A DNA stretch of 64,000 nt from Roseibium alexandrii DFL-11 (GTDB lineage Bacteria > Pseudomonadota > Alphaproteobacteria > Rhizobiales > Stappiaceae): the NCBI RefSeq assembly GCF_000158095.2, contig NZ_CM011002.1, forward strand, positions 5,236,257 through 5,300,256, given 5' to 3'. Both the position numbers and the translations under genes were made by a program. A model generated the notes under the pieces. That model was not told where the DNA came from, did no database searches, and worked only from the letters and a program-made list of their open reading frames with translations. Every line of letters begins with the position of its first letter. Position 1 is the first letter of the stretch. Positions 41,476-51,848 of this stretch are shown one piece after another.

Positions 41476-43230
41476 TCAAGCCGCTCGGAGATGCCCCAGA
41501 AAGTCATCAAGGCTTGTTTGGACCGTGTTGATTTGAGTTGCGACGAGCTCAACCCCGCCCACGACATCTTTCAGTTTTTCACCGGAAGCCTCGGCCGAGC
41601 GGTTAACCTGGGTAATGTTTTCTGAAATCTCCGTGCTGCCATGCGCCACTTCCGAGGCGTTCTTGGCGATCTCGGACGTCACTGCGTCCTGTTCTTCAAT
41701 CGCCGAGGCAATGCCAGCGATCTTGTCGCGGACATCGGTCATGGAGCGCACCACATCTTGAATGGAAACCGAGCAGGAAGCCGCGCCAGACTGAACTCCG
41801 GTCAGCTGAGAGCCGATCTGTTCGGTCGCTTGGCCGGTTTGTGTGGCTAGGGCTTTGACTTCGGACGCAACGACCGCGAACCCTTTTCCGGCTTCTCCTG
41901 CACGGGCTGCTTCGATCGTGGCATTCAAGGCCAGCAGGTTGGTTTGACCGGCAATATCCGTGATGAGCTTAAGCACATCATTGATCTCACTCGCTGCAAC
42001 CGACAGGGACGAGACGGTTTCTTCCGAGGTTTCAGCTTGTTTGGAGGTCTGGTCCGTTGATGTGTTCGCTAAGGTAACCTGCCGGGCAATCTCCTGGATC
42101 GAAGCGGCAAGTTCTTCGGCGGCTGATGCGACGGACTGGACGCTGGCCGTGGATTGTTCAGCAGCTGCGGCGACCGTATGGGAGCGATTGATCGTATCGG
42201 AACTCATTTGAGCAAGATCATCCGCGTGCACCGACAGTTTTTGTAAGGCCGATTGAACTTCCGAGCAGCTGGTCATCATCACCCGCTCCAGTTCGTCCGC
42301 CAAACGCAAGCGTGTCTCCCGCCGCTCCTCAACAGCGCGCTCTTCTTCTTCGCGGGCTTGGGTCTGTAACCGTTGCATTTCAATTGTGTTTTGCCGGAAG
42401 ACTTCAAAAGCCTCGGCAACCGCGCCAATCTCATCGCGCGACCTGACTTTGACTGAAACGTCCGTATCGCCATTGGCCAGGCTTTTCAGGCCGTTGGAGA
42501 CCTCCTTCAACGGCATAGCAATACCGAAACGCGCATAGAGGACCGAGCCGGTCACACAGAGACCAAGAGAGATGACGGCTGTCCAGATGATCTGCTGAAA
42601 AGCCTGTTTTTCATGGGCTTCTGCAGCCTGAGCCGCTGCCAGAGTAAATTGCTCGATTTCCTGAAGAAGGGCGATCAGTTCCCGGTCAAGACGTTCCTGT
42701 TCTTCCTCTAAGGTGAGGACGATCGCAGCTGCTGCGGCCAAGTCTTCTGCATCTATGTAATGCAGGACTTCATCAACGTGTGACTTGTATTGCGCGTATT
42801 CGGCCTCGATCCGTTTGAGTTGATTGAGGGCACTTTCAAACTCTGTCCTTTCAATCTCTGAAGCGGCATTGTCCAGGGCATATTTTGCCAGGTCCTCAGC
42901 TTTCAGGATTTCGTCAGCGACCTGGACCTCAAGTTTCAAGATTGCAGATTTGACATCGCCAATTGCGTGCTTCTCTTCGCCAGCTTCCAGGCCGGAAAGA
43001 CGCATGAGACGTTCGACGAGGGCAGCTTGTTCCAGTTGATGGTTGGTAACGTGACTGATCGCTGTTGTCAGCGGAATGTCTTTTTCGGCAATGTTGGTCA
43101 GTTCCTTGCCAATCATGGACATCTGGTAGACGGAGACACCCGCCACCACGATGAGCCCAGCACAAAGAAAGGCGACCAGCCCAAGTATTTTCGTTGCAAC
43201 CGTTGCGGATACCTGACGTGAAAGTGCCAT
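41476..43230 (-). CDS. Methyl-accepting chemotaxis protein
   Basis: A 584-residue MCP with a first membrane segment at about 10-32, a helical-bundle ligand domain (about 33-205), a second membrane segment near 210-230, a HAMP domain (to about 285) and a cytosolic signalling domain with [20 protein letters not shown], the hairpin tip conserved in MCPs, followed by [13 protein letters not shown]. It senses an unknown periplasmic ligand and signals to CheA. Coiled-coil heptads in the ligand domain resemble 4HB-type sensors. Confidence 0.94.
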   Translation of the reverse strand: MALSRQVSATVATKILGLVAFLCAGLIVVAGVSVYQMSMIGKELTNIAEKDIPLTTAISHVTNHQLEQAALVERLMRLSGLEAGEEKHAIGDVKSAILKLEVQVADEILKAEDLAKYALDNAASEIERTEFESALNQLKRIEAEYAQYKSHVDEVLHYIDAEDLAAAAAIVLTLEEEQERLDRELIALLQEIEQFTLAAAQAAEAHEKQAFQQIIWTAVISLGLCVTGSVLYARFGIAMPLKEVSNGLKSLANGDTDVSVKVRSRDEIGAVAEAFEVFRQNTIEMQRLQTQAREEEERAVEERRETRLRLADELERVMMTSCSEVQSALQKLSVHADDLAQMSSDTINRSHTVAAAAEQSTASVQSVASAAEELAASIQEIARQVTLANTSTDQTSKQAETSEETVSSLSVAASEINDVLKLITDIAGQTNLLALNATIEAARAGEAGKGFAVVASEVKALATQTGQATEQIGSQLTGVQSGAASCSVSIQDVVRSMTDVRDKIAGIASAIEEQDAVTSEIAKNASEVAHGSTEISENITQVNRSAEASGEKLKDVVGGVELVATQINTVQTSLDDFLGHLRAA

Positions 43231-43542
43231 CGCAGAATCTCCTGCGCTTATTGATTGGAAGGTCCTAAAAACGCTACGTAATTTTATGTAGACTGATGCT
43301 GATCAGTTGAAGAAACGGTAAATTTTATCGTTCAAAGAAAAAGTTTTGCAATTTATGATAGAATTCACGATGACGAAACTACAAAAATTCAATCCTGTGA
43401 AAATAAGGTGGTCAGTTCTCGGCATCGGGCGTTGCTGCTGACACACGAGCGTTTCGATTTTGGTTTGAAACTTATGCCTAAGGGCAGGTTTACCCAGCAC
43501 TCCGCCGTGCCGGATGGAGGGCACGGCGGAGGGTTTGCTGGT
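43231..43542. other. Gap between chemoreceptor and Tim44-like gene
   Basis: 312 bases. The part nearest the MCP has a near-palindrome, CTACGTAA-TT-TTATGTAG (43274-43291), possibly a regulator site for the MCP gene. The part nearest the Tim44-like gene has a long hairpin flanked by direct repeats (listed separately). No gene is seen. Confidence 0.5.
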
Positions 43543-43550
43543 TTACCCAG
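43487..43550 (-). terminator. Long hairpin with flanking 11-base direct repeats after the Tim44-like gene
   Basis: CTCCGCCGTGCC (43500-43511) pairs perfectly with GGCACGGCGGAG (43520-43531), a 12-base stem with an 8-base loop. GGTTTACCCAG occurs at 43487-43497 and again at 43540-43550, where it includes the stop codon of the Tim44-like gene. It should terminate or stabilise that transcript; there is no T-run. Confidence 0.6.
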
Positions 43551-44550
43551 TTCCCTGGATGGCGGACAGCAGCCAGTCACCGCCGGAGCTGCGGACGAAT
43601 GTCCAGACTTCTGTGCTTTCGGAAGGCGCATCCGGGTCTCCGGAAATGACCTCATGACTGTCCCGTTTGGCGATGTAATCGACTGCGCTGTAGCGCATAG
43701 CGACTGTTACATAGTCATTTCCATTTTCGTTCCAGGATTCGGCAACATCGCCCTGGAGCAGTTTGACATCCGAAACAACGTTCTTTTTGCCGGCTGAGGC
43801 GAGTTCGCCGAGTTCTTCTGCCAGATAGGACATGGCTTCCGGTGTTGCCAGCTGGCGCAACGCGGCATAGTCCTCACTGGCGTAGGCGGACTGAACTTCG
43901 CTCAGCATGTCCTCAAACCGGTCAAGGTCTGCTGCTGTTGCCTCATAAGGCTGGGTTGCCGGCTGGTCAAAGGTTTGAGAAGTTGAGCCACTGGCTCCAC
44001 CACCGCCAAAGCTGAACGGGGTTGCCTGAGATGCGTTCTGGTCTGGTGCTGGTTGGTTGGGCGCCCGTTCAAAAGGGTTTGGGCCAGCGGTTGCCGGTTG
44101 TTGCCGGGAGCGAAAGAAGCGCATGGCGAGGCTGACCAGCAAAACGATAAGGCCGACTTGAAGGATCAGGCCGAGGAACCCGGCGAAGCCGCCAAGGCCG
44201 CCGCCAAACAGCATTCCGACGAGACCTCCGAGCATTAAGCCGCCAAGCAAGGCGCCTCCGAACCCGCCAAAGAGGCCAGGGCGCTGTGCATTTGCAGCTT
44301 GTCCGCCAGCGCCCGGAGTGGTCCGCTGTGTCTGTGCAGGCTGGGGCGTCATAGACCGTTGAACGGGTGCTGCTGTTTCCGGCGCGGTTTTGGTCGCGGG
44401 CGGTGCGGAGTAGGTTTTGCTGCCTCTGCTGCCAAATCCGCCGAACCCGCCTTTTCGGGCTTCGGCATAGTCAGTTGCGGCAAACATCGTTGCGATCGCA
44501 ACGATCATGAAGGCTGTCGTCTTGCGCAGGCGGCGGGCGGCAGCAGGCAT
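43543..44550 (-). CDS. Tim44-like domain membrane protein
   Basis: A 335-residue protein. Signal peptide or anchor (about 10-30), Gly/Pro/Gln-rich low-complexity region (30-100), glycine-rich hydrophobic segments (LFGGFGGALLGGLMLGGLVG, about 102-150), then a Tim44-like (MRPL45-type) domain in the last 130 residues, which opens FEDMLSEVQSAYASEDYAALRQ and ends in AMRYSAVDYI and GGDWLLSAIQG. This is like the bacterial Tim44 family around membrane-bound stress proteins. I start at the ATG at 44550, with AGAGGAGACG upstream; the frame is open upstream to 44736 but lacks a site. Confidence 0.83.
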   Translation of the reverse strand: MPAAARRLRKTTAFMIVAIATMFAATDYAEARKGGFGGFGSRGSKTYSAPPATKTAPETAAPVQRSMTPQPAQTQRTTPGAGGQAANAQRPGLFGGFGGALLGGLMLGGLVGMLFGGGLGGFAGFLGLILQVGLIVLLVSLAMRFFRSRQQPATAGPNPFERAPNQPAPDQNASQATPFSFGGGGASGSTSQTFDQPATQPYEATAADLDRFEDMLSEVQSAYASEDYAALRQLATPEAMSYLAEELGELASAGKKNVVSDVKLLQGDVAESWNENGNDYVTVAMRYSAVDYIAKRDSHEVISGDPDAPSESTEVWTFVRSSGGDWLLSAIQGTG

Positions 44551-44721
44551 TTTCGTCTCCTCTTGAGGGCCATTTTGGCCGGTTGCAGCAGATGTAGGGA
44601 TTTCCCTATCAATTGCCAGCGGTGAGAGTGGGTCTTTGTGGCGAAAACAAAGAAATTTCATGTTGAGGCAGGCTAGGAAAATGCATCTTGGGAAACCGTA
44701 AGTCGGGCTCAGAAAACAAAA

Positions 44722-44746
44722 GAGGGCGGGGATCATCCCCGCCCTC
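44722..44746 (-). terminator. Rho-independent terminator after the oxoprolinase gene
   Basis: GAGGGCGGGG pairs with CCCCGCCCTC across a 5-base loop. On the minus strand TTTTGTTTT follows, so it ends the oxoprolinase transcript. Confidence 0.88.
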
Positions 44747-44769
44747 GAATATATAACTTTGGCAGAAGG

Positions 44770-47700
44770 TTAGGCCTTGCCCCAGCCGCCAGCTGTTGGG
44801 GTGATGACCGTGACGGCTTCACCCGGCTCCAGAATGGTCTGATCGCAGCCCTTGAGCGGCTGTACCGTTCCGTCCAGACGGCGGACCTCGGTGCGGCCAA
44901 GTTCGCCGTTCTCGCCGCCTTCCATGCCTTTCGGCTCGATGGTGCGGTGGGAGCCAAGGATGGCGCAGTCCATCTTTTCCAGAAAACGCAACGTACGTTT
45001 GGTGCCGTCACCCGCCGACCATTTGCCCTTGCCGCCGGAGCCTTTCCGGATGTGGAAATCCTCCAGAAGCACAGGGAAGCGGAACTCCAGGACTTCCGGA
45101 TCGGTCAGGCGCGAGTTGGTCATGTGCACATGAACACCGTCCGTACCCTTGAAGCCGGGGCCTGCCGGGGAGCCTGAGCAGATGGTTTCATAGTACTGGT
45201 AGGTGTCGTTGCCGAAGGTCAGGTTGTTCATCGACCCTTGGCTGTTTGCCATCGCGCCAAGTGCTGCAAAGACTGCATTGGTGACGTGCTGGGACGTCTC
45301 CACATTGCCCGCAACAACGGCTGCCGGATAAGACGGGCGCAACATGCAATCGTCCGGGATGATGATGTTGATCGGCTTCAGGCAGCCGGCGTTCATCGGG
45401 ATATCGCCGTCAACCATCACGCGGAAGCAATAGAGGATTGCAGCCCGGGTGACCGGTTCTGGCGCATTGAAGTTGTTCGGCTTAACGGCGGAGGTGCCGG
45501 TGAAATCGACCGTTGCCTCGCGCTTGTCTTTATCGACCGTGATCTTGACCTTGATGGTTGAGCCTTGGTCTGTCGGGTATTCGTACTCTGAGTCTTTCAG
45601 GGCTTCGATGACCCGCCGCACGCTCTCTTCGGCGTTGTCCTGAACATGGCCCATATAGGCCTGAACGACGTCCAGACCGAAGTGGGACACCATCTTGCGC
45701 AATTCCTGAATGCCCTTTTCATTGGCCGCGACCTGTGCGGAGAGGTCGGCAACGTTCTGATGCGGGTTTCTGGCCGGATAGGCGTGATCCGTCAGCAGGT
45801 TGACGAGTTCGGCCTCGCAGAAACGGCCCTGATCGACGAGCTTGAAGTTGTCGAAGAGGACACCTTCCTCGTCCACCTTGGTGGCAAGCGGGGTCATGGA
45901 ACCCGGCGCGGAGCCGCCGACATCTGCGTGGTGACCGCGGGACGCGGCCCAGAACAGGATCTCCTTGCCTGCATTGTCGAAAACCGGCGAGACGACCGTG
46001 ATGTCCGGCAGGTGTGTGCCGCCATTATACGGAGCGTTCAGCGCAAACACATCGCCCGGCTTGATCTTGCCCATGTTCAGCTTGATCACGGTTTCAACGG
46101 ACCGGTCCATGGACCCAAGGTGCACCGGCATGTGCGGCGCGTTGGCGACCAGGGCGCCGCTGGCATCAAAGACGGCGCAGGAGAAGTCAAGGCGTTCCTT
46201 GATGTTCACCGAATAGGCTGTGTTCTGCAGCGTGACACCCATCTGTTCGGCGATGGACATGAAGAGGTTGTTGAACACCTCCAGCATGACCGGATCGGCG
46301 TGGGTGCCGATGGCGTCGGCCCGCTTGAGCGGCACAACCCGGTGAAGGATGACATGATCCTTGGCGTTGATCTCGGCCTGCCAGCCATCTTCGACGGCAA
46401 TGGTCGCATGCGGTTCAATGATCACCGCCGGACCCATGACTTTCATACCGGGCTTGAGGGTCTCACGCTTGAAGATACCGGCATCATGCCACTGGCCTTC
46501 GGAGTAAATCCGTGTGCCTTTTGCTGCGGCTGGAACATCGGACGCCAAGGTAAGGTCCGGCTCGACAAGACCTGCGCCGCCGCCGGCGGTTTCCACCTCA
46601 AGGGCTTCGACCACCACCGGCTTGTTGTCATAGGCAAAGCCGAATTGCTTCTTGTGCGCATCCTCAAAGGCTGCGCGCATTTCATCAACTGTGCCGAGAA
46701 GAACAGGCAGGGGGGTGTCGGTGCCGTCATAGCGCAAATGTGCAGTCGCGACCGTCCGGCGGGCGTCTTCTGTCACACCCTGTCTGTCGAGTTCGGCTTC
46801 GGTCTGGGCGCTGAGGTCCTTGCGCAGCGCATCCAGCTCGGGAAGCAGCTCCTCGGTCATGGTTTTGACGACCGCTTTTTGACGGTCAGCGCGAATGTCG
46901 GCAAGGCCCATGCCGTAGGCGGACAAGATGCCGGAGAACGGATGCAGGATGACCGTCTTCATGCCGAGGCTGTCGGCGACCTTGCAGCCGGTCTGGCCGC
47001 CCGCGCCGCCAAAGCAGGTCAGGGCGTATTCGGTGACATCATAGCCGCGCTGAACGGAAATCTTCTTGATGGCATTTGCCATGTTTTCGACAGCGATTTT
47101 CAGGAAGCCGTCAGCGACTTCCTCCGGTGCCCGGCCGTCACCGATCTGGCTTGCCAGTGTGGCAAACCTCTCACGCACCACATCGCCATCCAGCGGCTGA
47201 TCCTGGTTCGGGCCGAAGATTTTCGGAAAGAATTCCGGCGCCAGTTTGCCGGTCATCAGGTTCGCATCGGTGACGGTCAAAGGACCGCCGCGGCGGTAAC
47301 AAGCGGGGCCCGGGTTGGCGCCCGCACTGTCCGGACCGACCTTGAACCGGCCGTCCGCATAATGGAGGATCGAGCCGCCGCCAGCTGCGACCGTGTGGAT
47401 CATCATCATCGGCGCGCGCATGCGCACACCGGCAACTTCCGTTTCAAAGGCGCGCTCATAGTCGCCATCATAGTGGCAGACATCCGTTGAGGTGCCGCCC
47501 ATGTCGAAGCCGATGATCTTGTCATAACCGGCCATTGCCGAGGTTTCGACAGCACCGACAACACCGCCCGCCGGACCGGAGAGGATCGCGTCCTTGCCCT
47601 GAAACAGGTCCGCAGCAGTCAGACCGCCGGAGGACTGCATGAACATCAGGCGCGGGCCTTCGCCCAGCTCTTCCTGAACTTGGTTCACATAACGGCGCAG

Positions 47701-48354
47701 GATCGGAGACAGGTAGGCATCAACGATGGTGGTGTCGCCGCGACCGACCAGTTTCATCAGCGGCGAGACTTCATGAGAGACCGAAATCTGCGGGAAGCCG
47801 ATCTCTTGGGCGATTTTCTTCAGAGCTTGCTCGTGGGCCGGGTAGGCGTAAGCGTGCATCAGGACGATTGCGATGGAACGGATCCCAGCGTCCCAAGCGG
47901 CCTGCATTTCGCTACGGGCCCGTGCTTCATCAAGAGCCTGTTCGAGAGTGCCGTCAGCCTGCACGCGTTCCGAAATCTCATAGACGCGCTCATAAAGCAG
48001 TTCCGGCTTGATGATTTCCTTGGCGAAGATGTGCGGGCGGGCCTGATAGCCGATCTCCAGCGCGTCCCGGAAACCGCGCGTGATGAAGAGGGCGGTGCGC
48101 TCACCCTTGCGCTCCAGCAGCGCGTTGGTGGCAACGGTTGTGCCCATCTTGACCGTCGCGACCTTGTCCGACGGGATTGGTTGACCCTTTTCAACGCCGA
48201 GAAGTTCGCGAATGCCTTGAATGGCGGCATCACGGTAGGCTTCCGGGTTTTCTGACAAGACCTTGTGTGGATGGAGGGTTCCGTCCGGTGCGCGGCCAAC
48301 GATGTCCGTAAATGTGCCGCCGCGATCGATCCAAAAGTCCCACTTGGCTGTCAT
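44770..48354 (-). CDS. Fused hydantoinase A/B, 5-oxoprolinase-like
   Basis: A 1194-residue fused enzyme. An N-terminal HyuA half (about 1-690) has an ATP-using actin/hexokinase-like fold ([15 protein letters not shown] near residue 8 and [10 protein letters not shown] near residue 270), and a C-terminal HyuB half (about 700-1194) opens [20 protein letters not shown]. Fused forms of about 1200-1280 residues catalyse ATP-dependent ring opening of 5-oxoproline to glutamate; some act on hydantoins. I start at the ATG at 48354, which has GAGGGA just upstream. A 22-base palindrome lies 82 bases upstream of this start. Confidence 0.9.
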   Translation of the reverse strand: MTAKWDFWIDRGGTFTDIVGRAPDGTLHPHKVLSENPEAYRDAAIQGIRELLGVEKGQPIPSDKVATVKMGTTVATNALLERKGERTALFITRGFRDALEIGYQARPHIFAKEIIKPELLYERVYEISERVQADGTLEQALDEARARSEMQAAWDAGIRSIAIVLMHAYAYPAHEQALKKIAQEIGFPQISVSHEVSPLMKLVGRGDTTIVDAYLSPILRRYVNQVQEELGEGPRLMFMQSSGGLTAADLFQGKDAILSGPAGGVVGAVETSAMAGYDKIIGFDMGGTSTDVCHYDGDYERAFETEVAGVRMRAPMMMIHTVAAGGGSILHYADGRFKVGPDSAGANPGPACYRRGGPLTVTDANLMTGKLAPEFFPKIFGPNQDQPLDGDVVRERFATLASQIGDGRAPEEVADGFLKIAVENMANAIKKISVQRGYDVTEYALTCFGGAGGQTGCKVADSLGMKTVILHPFSGILSAYGMGLADIRADRQKAVVKTMTEELLPELDALRKDLSAQTEAELDRQGVTEDARRTVATAHLRYDGTDTPLPVLLGTVDEMRAAFEDAHKKQFGFAYDNKPVVVEALEVETAGGGAGLVEPDLTLASDVPAAAKGTRIYSEGQWHDAGIFKRETLKPGMKVMGPAVIIEPHATIAVEDGWQAEINAKDHVILHRVVPLKRADAIGTHADPVMLEVFNNLFMSIAEQMGVTLQNTAYSVNIKERLDFSCAVFDASGALVANAPHMPVHLGSMDRSVETVIKLNMGKIKPGDVFALNAPYNGGTHLPDITVVSPVFDNAGKEILFWAASRGHHADVGGSAPGSMTPLATKVDEEGVLFDNFKLVDQGRFCEAELVNLLTDHAYPARNPHQNVADLSAQVAANEKGIQELRKMVSHFGLDVVQAYMGHVQDNAEESVRRVIEALKDSEYEYPTDQGSTIKVKITVDKDKREATVDFTGTSAVKPNNFNAPEPVTRAAILYCFRVMVDGDIPMNAGCLKPINIIIPDDCMLRPSYPAAVVAGNVETSQHVTNAVFAALGAMANSQGSMNNLTFGNDTYQYYETICSGSPAGPGFKGTDGVHVHMTNSRLTDPEVLEFRFPVLLEDFHIRKGSGGKGKWSAGDGTKRTLRFLEKMDCAILGSHRTIEPKGMEGGENGELGRTEVRRLDGTVQPLKGCDQTILEPGEAVTVITPTAGGWGKA

Positions 48355-48435
48355 TTTATCCCTCATCTTTATGTTTTCCTGCCGGCGATAGACCTGCCGG
48401 GCAGACGCGTTATCCGCCATCGATGGATTTATGCT

Positions 48436-48457
48436 GACATTTTATCGATAAAATGTC
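48436..48457. promoter_or_regulatory. Perfect 22-base palindrome upstream of the oxoprolinase gene
   Basis: GACATTTTATC followed directly by its exact reverse complement GATAAAATGTC. It lies between the oxoprolinase (minus) and the GT87 gene (plus). A 21-base core (48441-48461) recurs with one change at 50084-50104 upstream of the TRAP operon. It has the form of an operator for a dimeric regulator. Confidence 0.8.
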
Positions 48458-48548
48458 GATGAAAAAATCGAATTTTCTTTTACCCGGAGTTTAAGGCTTG
48501 TTTTGTATGCGTCTTTTTGAGGGAGCCAAAGCGCGGGATGATGTGCAC

Positions 48549-49787
48549 ATGAAGAGTACTGGTGGTTCAAACCCGCTCACCGAGTCGGGAACGTTCCGCT
48601 ATGGATTGCGCATGAGTAATCCAGTGGCGGACAGTGTTCTCATGTTCACTCTGACTTTTGTTGGGGCTGTGCTGGTTCTGAGGTTTGGGTTTGAAATATT
48701 AAAGATGGTCTTCGCGGAACGTCCCATGTTTCCGGACTTCGTGAGTTTCTGGTCTGCGGGTTTTTTTGCGGTCCAGGGAGCCGCAGTTGAGGCCTACAAT
48801 TATCAGCTTCTAAATTCATTTCAGTTTGAAGAGTTCGGTCAAGGAGAACTCCCATTTCTCTATCCGCCGACCTGGTTGATGGTGATTTCGCCATTTTCCA
48901 TGTTGCCTTATCGGCCCTCTGCGCTTTTGTTTGAGGCGCTTCAAGTCATCGCGTTGGCAGTGGCTTGCAGGTATTTGCTGCGTGACCGGGCAATTCTCTG
49001 GATCCTGATTTTCTTTCCGACAGTGATCTCCGGGATCATTCACGGGCAAAACGCCGTGCTCAATACTGCGCTATTGGCCGGAGCACTTGGAGCGCTGGAT
49101 CGTGATCGGCCGGTTCTTGCCGGCATTCTGATTGGATTGCTGAGCTACAAGCCTCAATTGGGAATCTTGATCCCGTTTGCACTTTTGGCCGGTCGTGAAT
49201 ACCGAGCATTTGCATCAGCCGCCGTGACGACCTTGTTATTTGCCACTGCTAGCTGGGTTGTCTTTGGGGCGGAGGTCTGGCGCGCGTTTATTGAGACCAT
49301 TGCGTTTGCTCGCGACTGGCTGGAAAGCGGCCAAACGCCGGCAAACAAATATGCCTCCATTCTAGGTTGGTTACGCCAATTCGGGGTTGGAAACACGGCT
49401 GGAATGATTGTACAAGTTGGCTTCGCTTTGGCATCGGTTGGAGCTGTTGTGTGGTCATGGCGCCAGGATCTGCCGATGACCCTCAAGGGCAGTTTACTGG
49501 TTATCGGGACATGCCTCTCTACGCCTTACTTGCTGGACTATGATCTGGCTCTTTTGGTTATTCCTGTGTTGCTGCTTATCCAGCAGGGGAATGAGAGCGG
49601 GTATCTGAGTTTTGAGAAATTAAGCATTGCGCTCGCCGTGTTTAGCTTCCTTTTTACAAGCCTCTGGGGCGTCCAAATGCCTATTACGGCGATTGGGGTG
49701 CCATCGATTGTTTTGTTTGCTCTCGTTCTGCGCCGCGCTGTCGTGGGGCAGCGGGCAGGTTTTGGCCAGACCAGCTGTCCCGCATGA
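48549..49787 (+). CDS. GT87 (DUF2029) family membrane glycosyltransferase
   Basis: A 412-residue polytopic membrane protein with about ten hydrophobic segments. FPDFVSFWSAGFFAVQG near residue 60 is the family's acidic first loop (D-F/W-x-x-x-W/Y-x-A), followed by LPFLYPPTWLMVISPFS and later GQNAVLNTALLAG. Members use polyprenyl-phosphate sugars, often mannose, and transfer them on the periplasmic side. The start is uncertain: ATG codons at 48507, 48549 and 48612 are all in frame, and none has a strong ribosome-binding site. It is divergent from the oxoprolinase gene; no functional link is shown. Confidence 0.82.
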   Translation: MKSTGGSNPLTESGTFRYGLRMSNPVADSVLMFTLTFVGAVLVLRFGFEILKMVFAERPMFPDFVSFWSAGFFAVQGAAVEAYNYQLLNSFQFEEFGQGELPFLYPPTWLMVISPFSMLPYRPSALLFEALQVIALAVACRYLLRDRAILWILIFFPTVISGIIHGQNAVLNTALLAGALGALDRDRPVLAGILIGLLSYKPQLGILIPFALLAGREYRAFASAAVTTLLFATASWVVFGAEVWRAFIETIAFARDWLESGQTPANKYASILGWLRQFGVGNTAGMIVQVGFALASVGAVVWSWRQDLPMTLKGSLLVIGTCLSTPYLLDYDLALLVIPVLLLIQQGNESGYLSFEKLSIALAVFSFLFTSLWGVQMPITAIGVPSIVLFALVLRRAVVGQRAGFGQTSCPA

Positions 49788-50222
49788 GACATCATCGTTT
49801 GCCAAGTTCGCCCACCATTCTAAAACCGATCTTCAGGTCTACGACCGATCTACCGGGCTAGATAAACCTTAGCAGCACCCCTTAGCAGTCCTAAAACGGG
49901 TCTCCGCGGCACCTCGGATATCATTGCAGAGGTGAGGCGAAGACATACATATACGCGGTATGGTAGAGAAGGCCTAATTTACCTTTCAATAATTGTATTA
50001 AAACATCCAATTCTGTGTCGGAGAATTCGAGTTACTCCCCGGGAGGCTTTGTTTTTCCGTGCTTCTGAGATTTTTGAAAAGAATTTATCGATAAAATGTT
50101 GATGTTTTATCTTTTCCGGATTAGCGTTTAGTTGGCAGCCGTGGATGGGCGTTCGCAGAAAACGCCGTCATGCTGCCCTGCTCAGGTTCAAGAAACCCCT
50201 TTGCTTCTAAGAGGAGAACATC
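49788..50222. promoter_or_regulatory. Intergenic region before the TRAP operon
   Basis: 435 bases without a gene. It contains a 9-base direct repeat CCTTAGCAG twice within about 21 bases near 49868, and the operator-like site at 50084-50111. The TRAP ribosome-binding site AGAGGAGA is at 50209-50216. No terminator for the GT87 gene is clear. Confidence 0.55.
50084..50111. promoter_or_regulatory. Operator-like site upstream of the TRAP operon
   Basis: TTTATCGATAAAATGTTGAT is in 50084-50103, matching the oxoprolinase site with one change, and the inverted repeat GATAAAA (50090-50096) / TTTTATC (50105-50111) overlaps it. It lies 112-139 bases upstream of the DctP start. A common regulator is likely. 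Confidence 0.75.
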
Positions 50223-51221
50223 ATGTTGAAGTCACGATCCCTGGCAAAGGCCGGGATGACGTTTGCCGCTGCTGCCGCCTTTGGCGTTGCAGGCCTTACT
50301 GCCGCTGCTGCCGAAACCAAGTGGGACATGCCGACCCCATATGGTGATAGCAATTTCCACACCCAGAACATTGCAGCGTTCGCCGATGAAGTTGCAGACA
50401 AGACTGGCGGCTCACTGACAATTCAACTTCATTCAGCTGGATCGCTTTTCAAGCATCCAGAAATCAAGAACGCGGTCCGTAAGGGCCTGGCACCGATCGG
50501 TGAGGTTCTGGTGTCGCGTCTTTCAAACGAAGATGCTGTCTTCGGCGTGGATTCTGTTCCGTTCCTCGCCCCGTCTTATGACCAGGCTTGGAAACTGTAT
50601 CAGGCGTCCAAACCGGCGCTTGAAGAAAAACTTGCCGAACAGGGCCTTCAGCTCCTCTACACGGTGCCGTGGCCGCCACAGGGCATTTACGCGAAAAACG
50701 AAGTGACAAAAGGTTCTGACCTGTCCGGACTGAAATTCCGCGCCTACAATGCGGCGACTGAGCGTCTTGCGATTTTGGCAGACGCCATCCCGACGCAGAT
50801 TGAAGTGCCGGATATTCCGACCGCATTCTCGACAGGCCGTGTCGAGGCCATGATCACATCCCCGTCCACCGGTGCCAACTCCAAGGCCTGGGACTTCCTG
50901 ACCCATTATCATGACACGCAGGCCTGGTTGCCGAAGAATATGGTGATCGTCAACAAGTCTGCATTTGACGCGTTGAACGATGCGGAAAAGTCTGCAGTTC
51001 TGGAAGCTGCCGCCACGGCTGAAACCCGCGGTTGGGAAGCCTCAAAAGTTGAGACCAAGTCCAAGACTGCAGTTCTTGCCGAAAACGGCATCACCGTTGT
51101 CCAGCCGAGCAGCGAACTGATTGCAGATCTTGCCGCAATCGGTGAGACAATGGCCACAGAATGGCAAGAACAGGCCGGCGAAGATGGTACTGCCATCCTG
51201 GAAGCCTACAAGGCCAACTAA
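50223..51221 (+). CDS. TRAP transporter substrate-binding protein DctP
   Basis: A 332-residue secreted binding protein with a signal peptide (1-30, ending AAAAET). The DctP fold has the conserved Arg/Asn core: GLKFRAYNAATERLAILADAIP, around residue 170-190, holds the arginine that binds a carboxylate in TRAP proteins. The substrate is not known; 5-oxoproline or a related acid is suggested by the shared operator with the oxoprolinase. It is first in the operon, followed by a hairpin. Confidence 0.92.
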   Translation: MLKSRSLAKAGMTFAAAAAFGVAGLTAAAAETKWDMPTPYGDSNFHTQNIAAFADEVADKTGGSLTIQLHSAGSLFKHPEIKNAVRKGLAPIGEVLVSRLSNEDAVFGVDSVPFLAPSYDQAWKLYQASKPALEEKLAEQGLQLLYTVPWPPQGIYAKNEVTKGSDLSGLKFRAYNAATERLAILADAIPTQIEVPDIPTAFSTGRVEAMITSPSTGANSKAWDFLTHYHDTQAWLPKNMVIVNKSAFDALNDAEKSAVLEAAATAETRGWEASKVETKSKTAVLAENGITVVQPSSELIADLAAIGETMATEWQEQAGEDGTAILEAYKAN

Positions 51222-51231
51222 GACTGGAAAG

Positions 51232-51259
51232 CGCCGGGCCTGAACTGCCCGGCGTTTTT
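51232..51259 (+). terminator. Terminator/attenuator between dctP and dctQ
   Basis: CGCCGGGC/GCCCGGCG (8-base perfect stem, 7-base loop), followed by TTTTT. It probably terminates most transcripts after dctP, which gives more binding protein than permease. Confidence 0.88.
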
Positions 51260-51290
51260 CTTTCTGCCGCTAAATATTGGGGGAGAGCGG

Positions 51291-51848
51291 ATGCGAAATG
51301 CGCTCAATGGATTGTACAAGACGGCAACGGTTTTGGCTGCCTGCTGTCTTGTGACAATTGCTCTACTTGTATCTCTTCAGGTCATGGGGCGGCTGCTGGA
51401 CGGTGCACGCGGCCTGGTCGGCCTGGAACCACTGGGATTGTTGGTTCCGTCGCTCGCTGAAATCGCCGGTTTCTTTCTCGTCGGCGCATCCTTTCTGGCG
51501 CTGGCCGGAACACTGCGCAACGGGGACCATATCCGGGTTTCCATTCTTTTGCAGGGTGTGGGCCCGGCCGTTGCCCGGCTCCTGAATATCTGGGCCCTAG
51601 CCGTTGCGTTCGCTCTCGCTGCGTATTTTACCTGGCACGCTTTGGCACTGGTACTGGACAGCTACCGCTACAACGAAGTGTCTTTCGGCATCATTCCGAT
51701 CCCGCTCATGTTTCCGCAGGCAGTCATGACACTCGGGCTCTTCGTCCTTGCGATTGCGCTGCTGGATGATCTCGTCACATCCTTGACCGGAAAAGCGCCA
51801 AGTTATGAAACCGTCGTTCGCGACGACCCGATTGAAGGGAGCGAGTAA
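51291..51848 (+). CDS. TRAP transporter small permease DctQ
   Basis: A 185-residue small membrane subunit with four segments (about 12-35, 55-75, 95-115, 140-160). SLAEIAGFFLVGASFLALAGTLRNGDHIRVS is the conserved region in the middle (checked in its parts). It pairs with DctM. GGGGGAGAG precedes the ATG, and its stop overlaps the DctM start (TAATG). Confidence 0.9.
   Translation: MRNALNGLYKTATVLAACCLVTIALLVSLQVMGRLLDGARGLVGLEPLGLLVPSLAEIAGFFLVGASFLALAGTLRNGDHIRVSILLQGVGPAVARLLNIWALAVAFALAAYFTWHALALVLDSYRYNEVSFGIIPIPLMFPQAVMTLGLFVLAIALLDDLVTSLTGKAPSYETVVRDDPIEGSE

Noticed and set aside
43274..43291. Near-palindrome as a flagellar or chemotaxis promoter element
   Set aside because: It does not match a sigma-28 or FlbD-type site I can recognise; kept only as an unassigned dyad in the gap entry.
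45646..47490. A 614-codon open frame on the plus strand opposite the oxoprolinase gene
   Set aside because: It is the mirror of a long GC-rich gene with strong codon bias; its translation shows no family pattern, while the minus strand encodes the complete HyuA-HyuB fusion.
49868..49890. Two copies of CCTTAGCAG as a repeat array
   Set aside because: Only two copies of 9 bases, with no spacer regularity; too short to support any named element.
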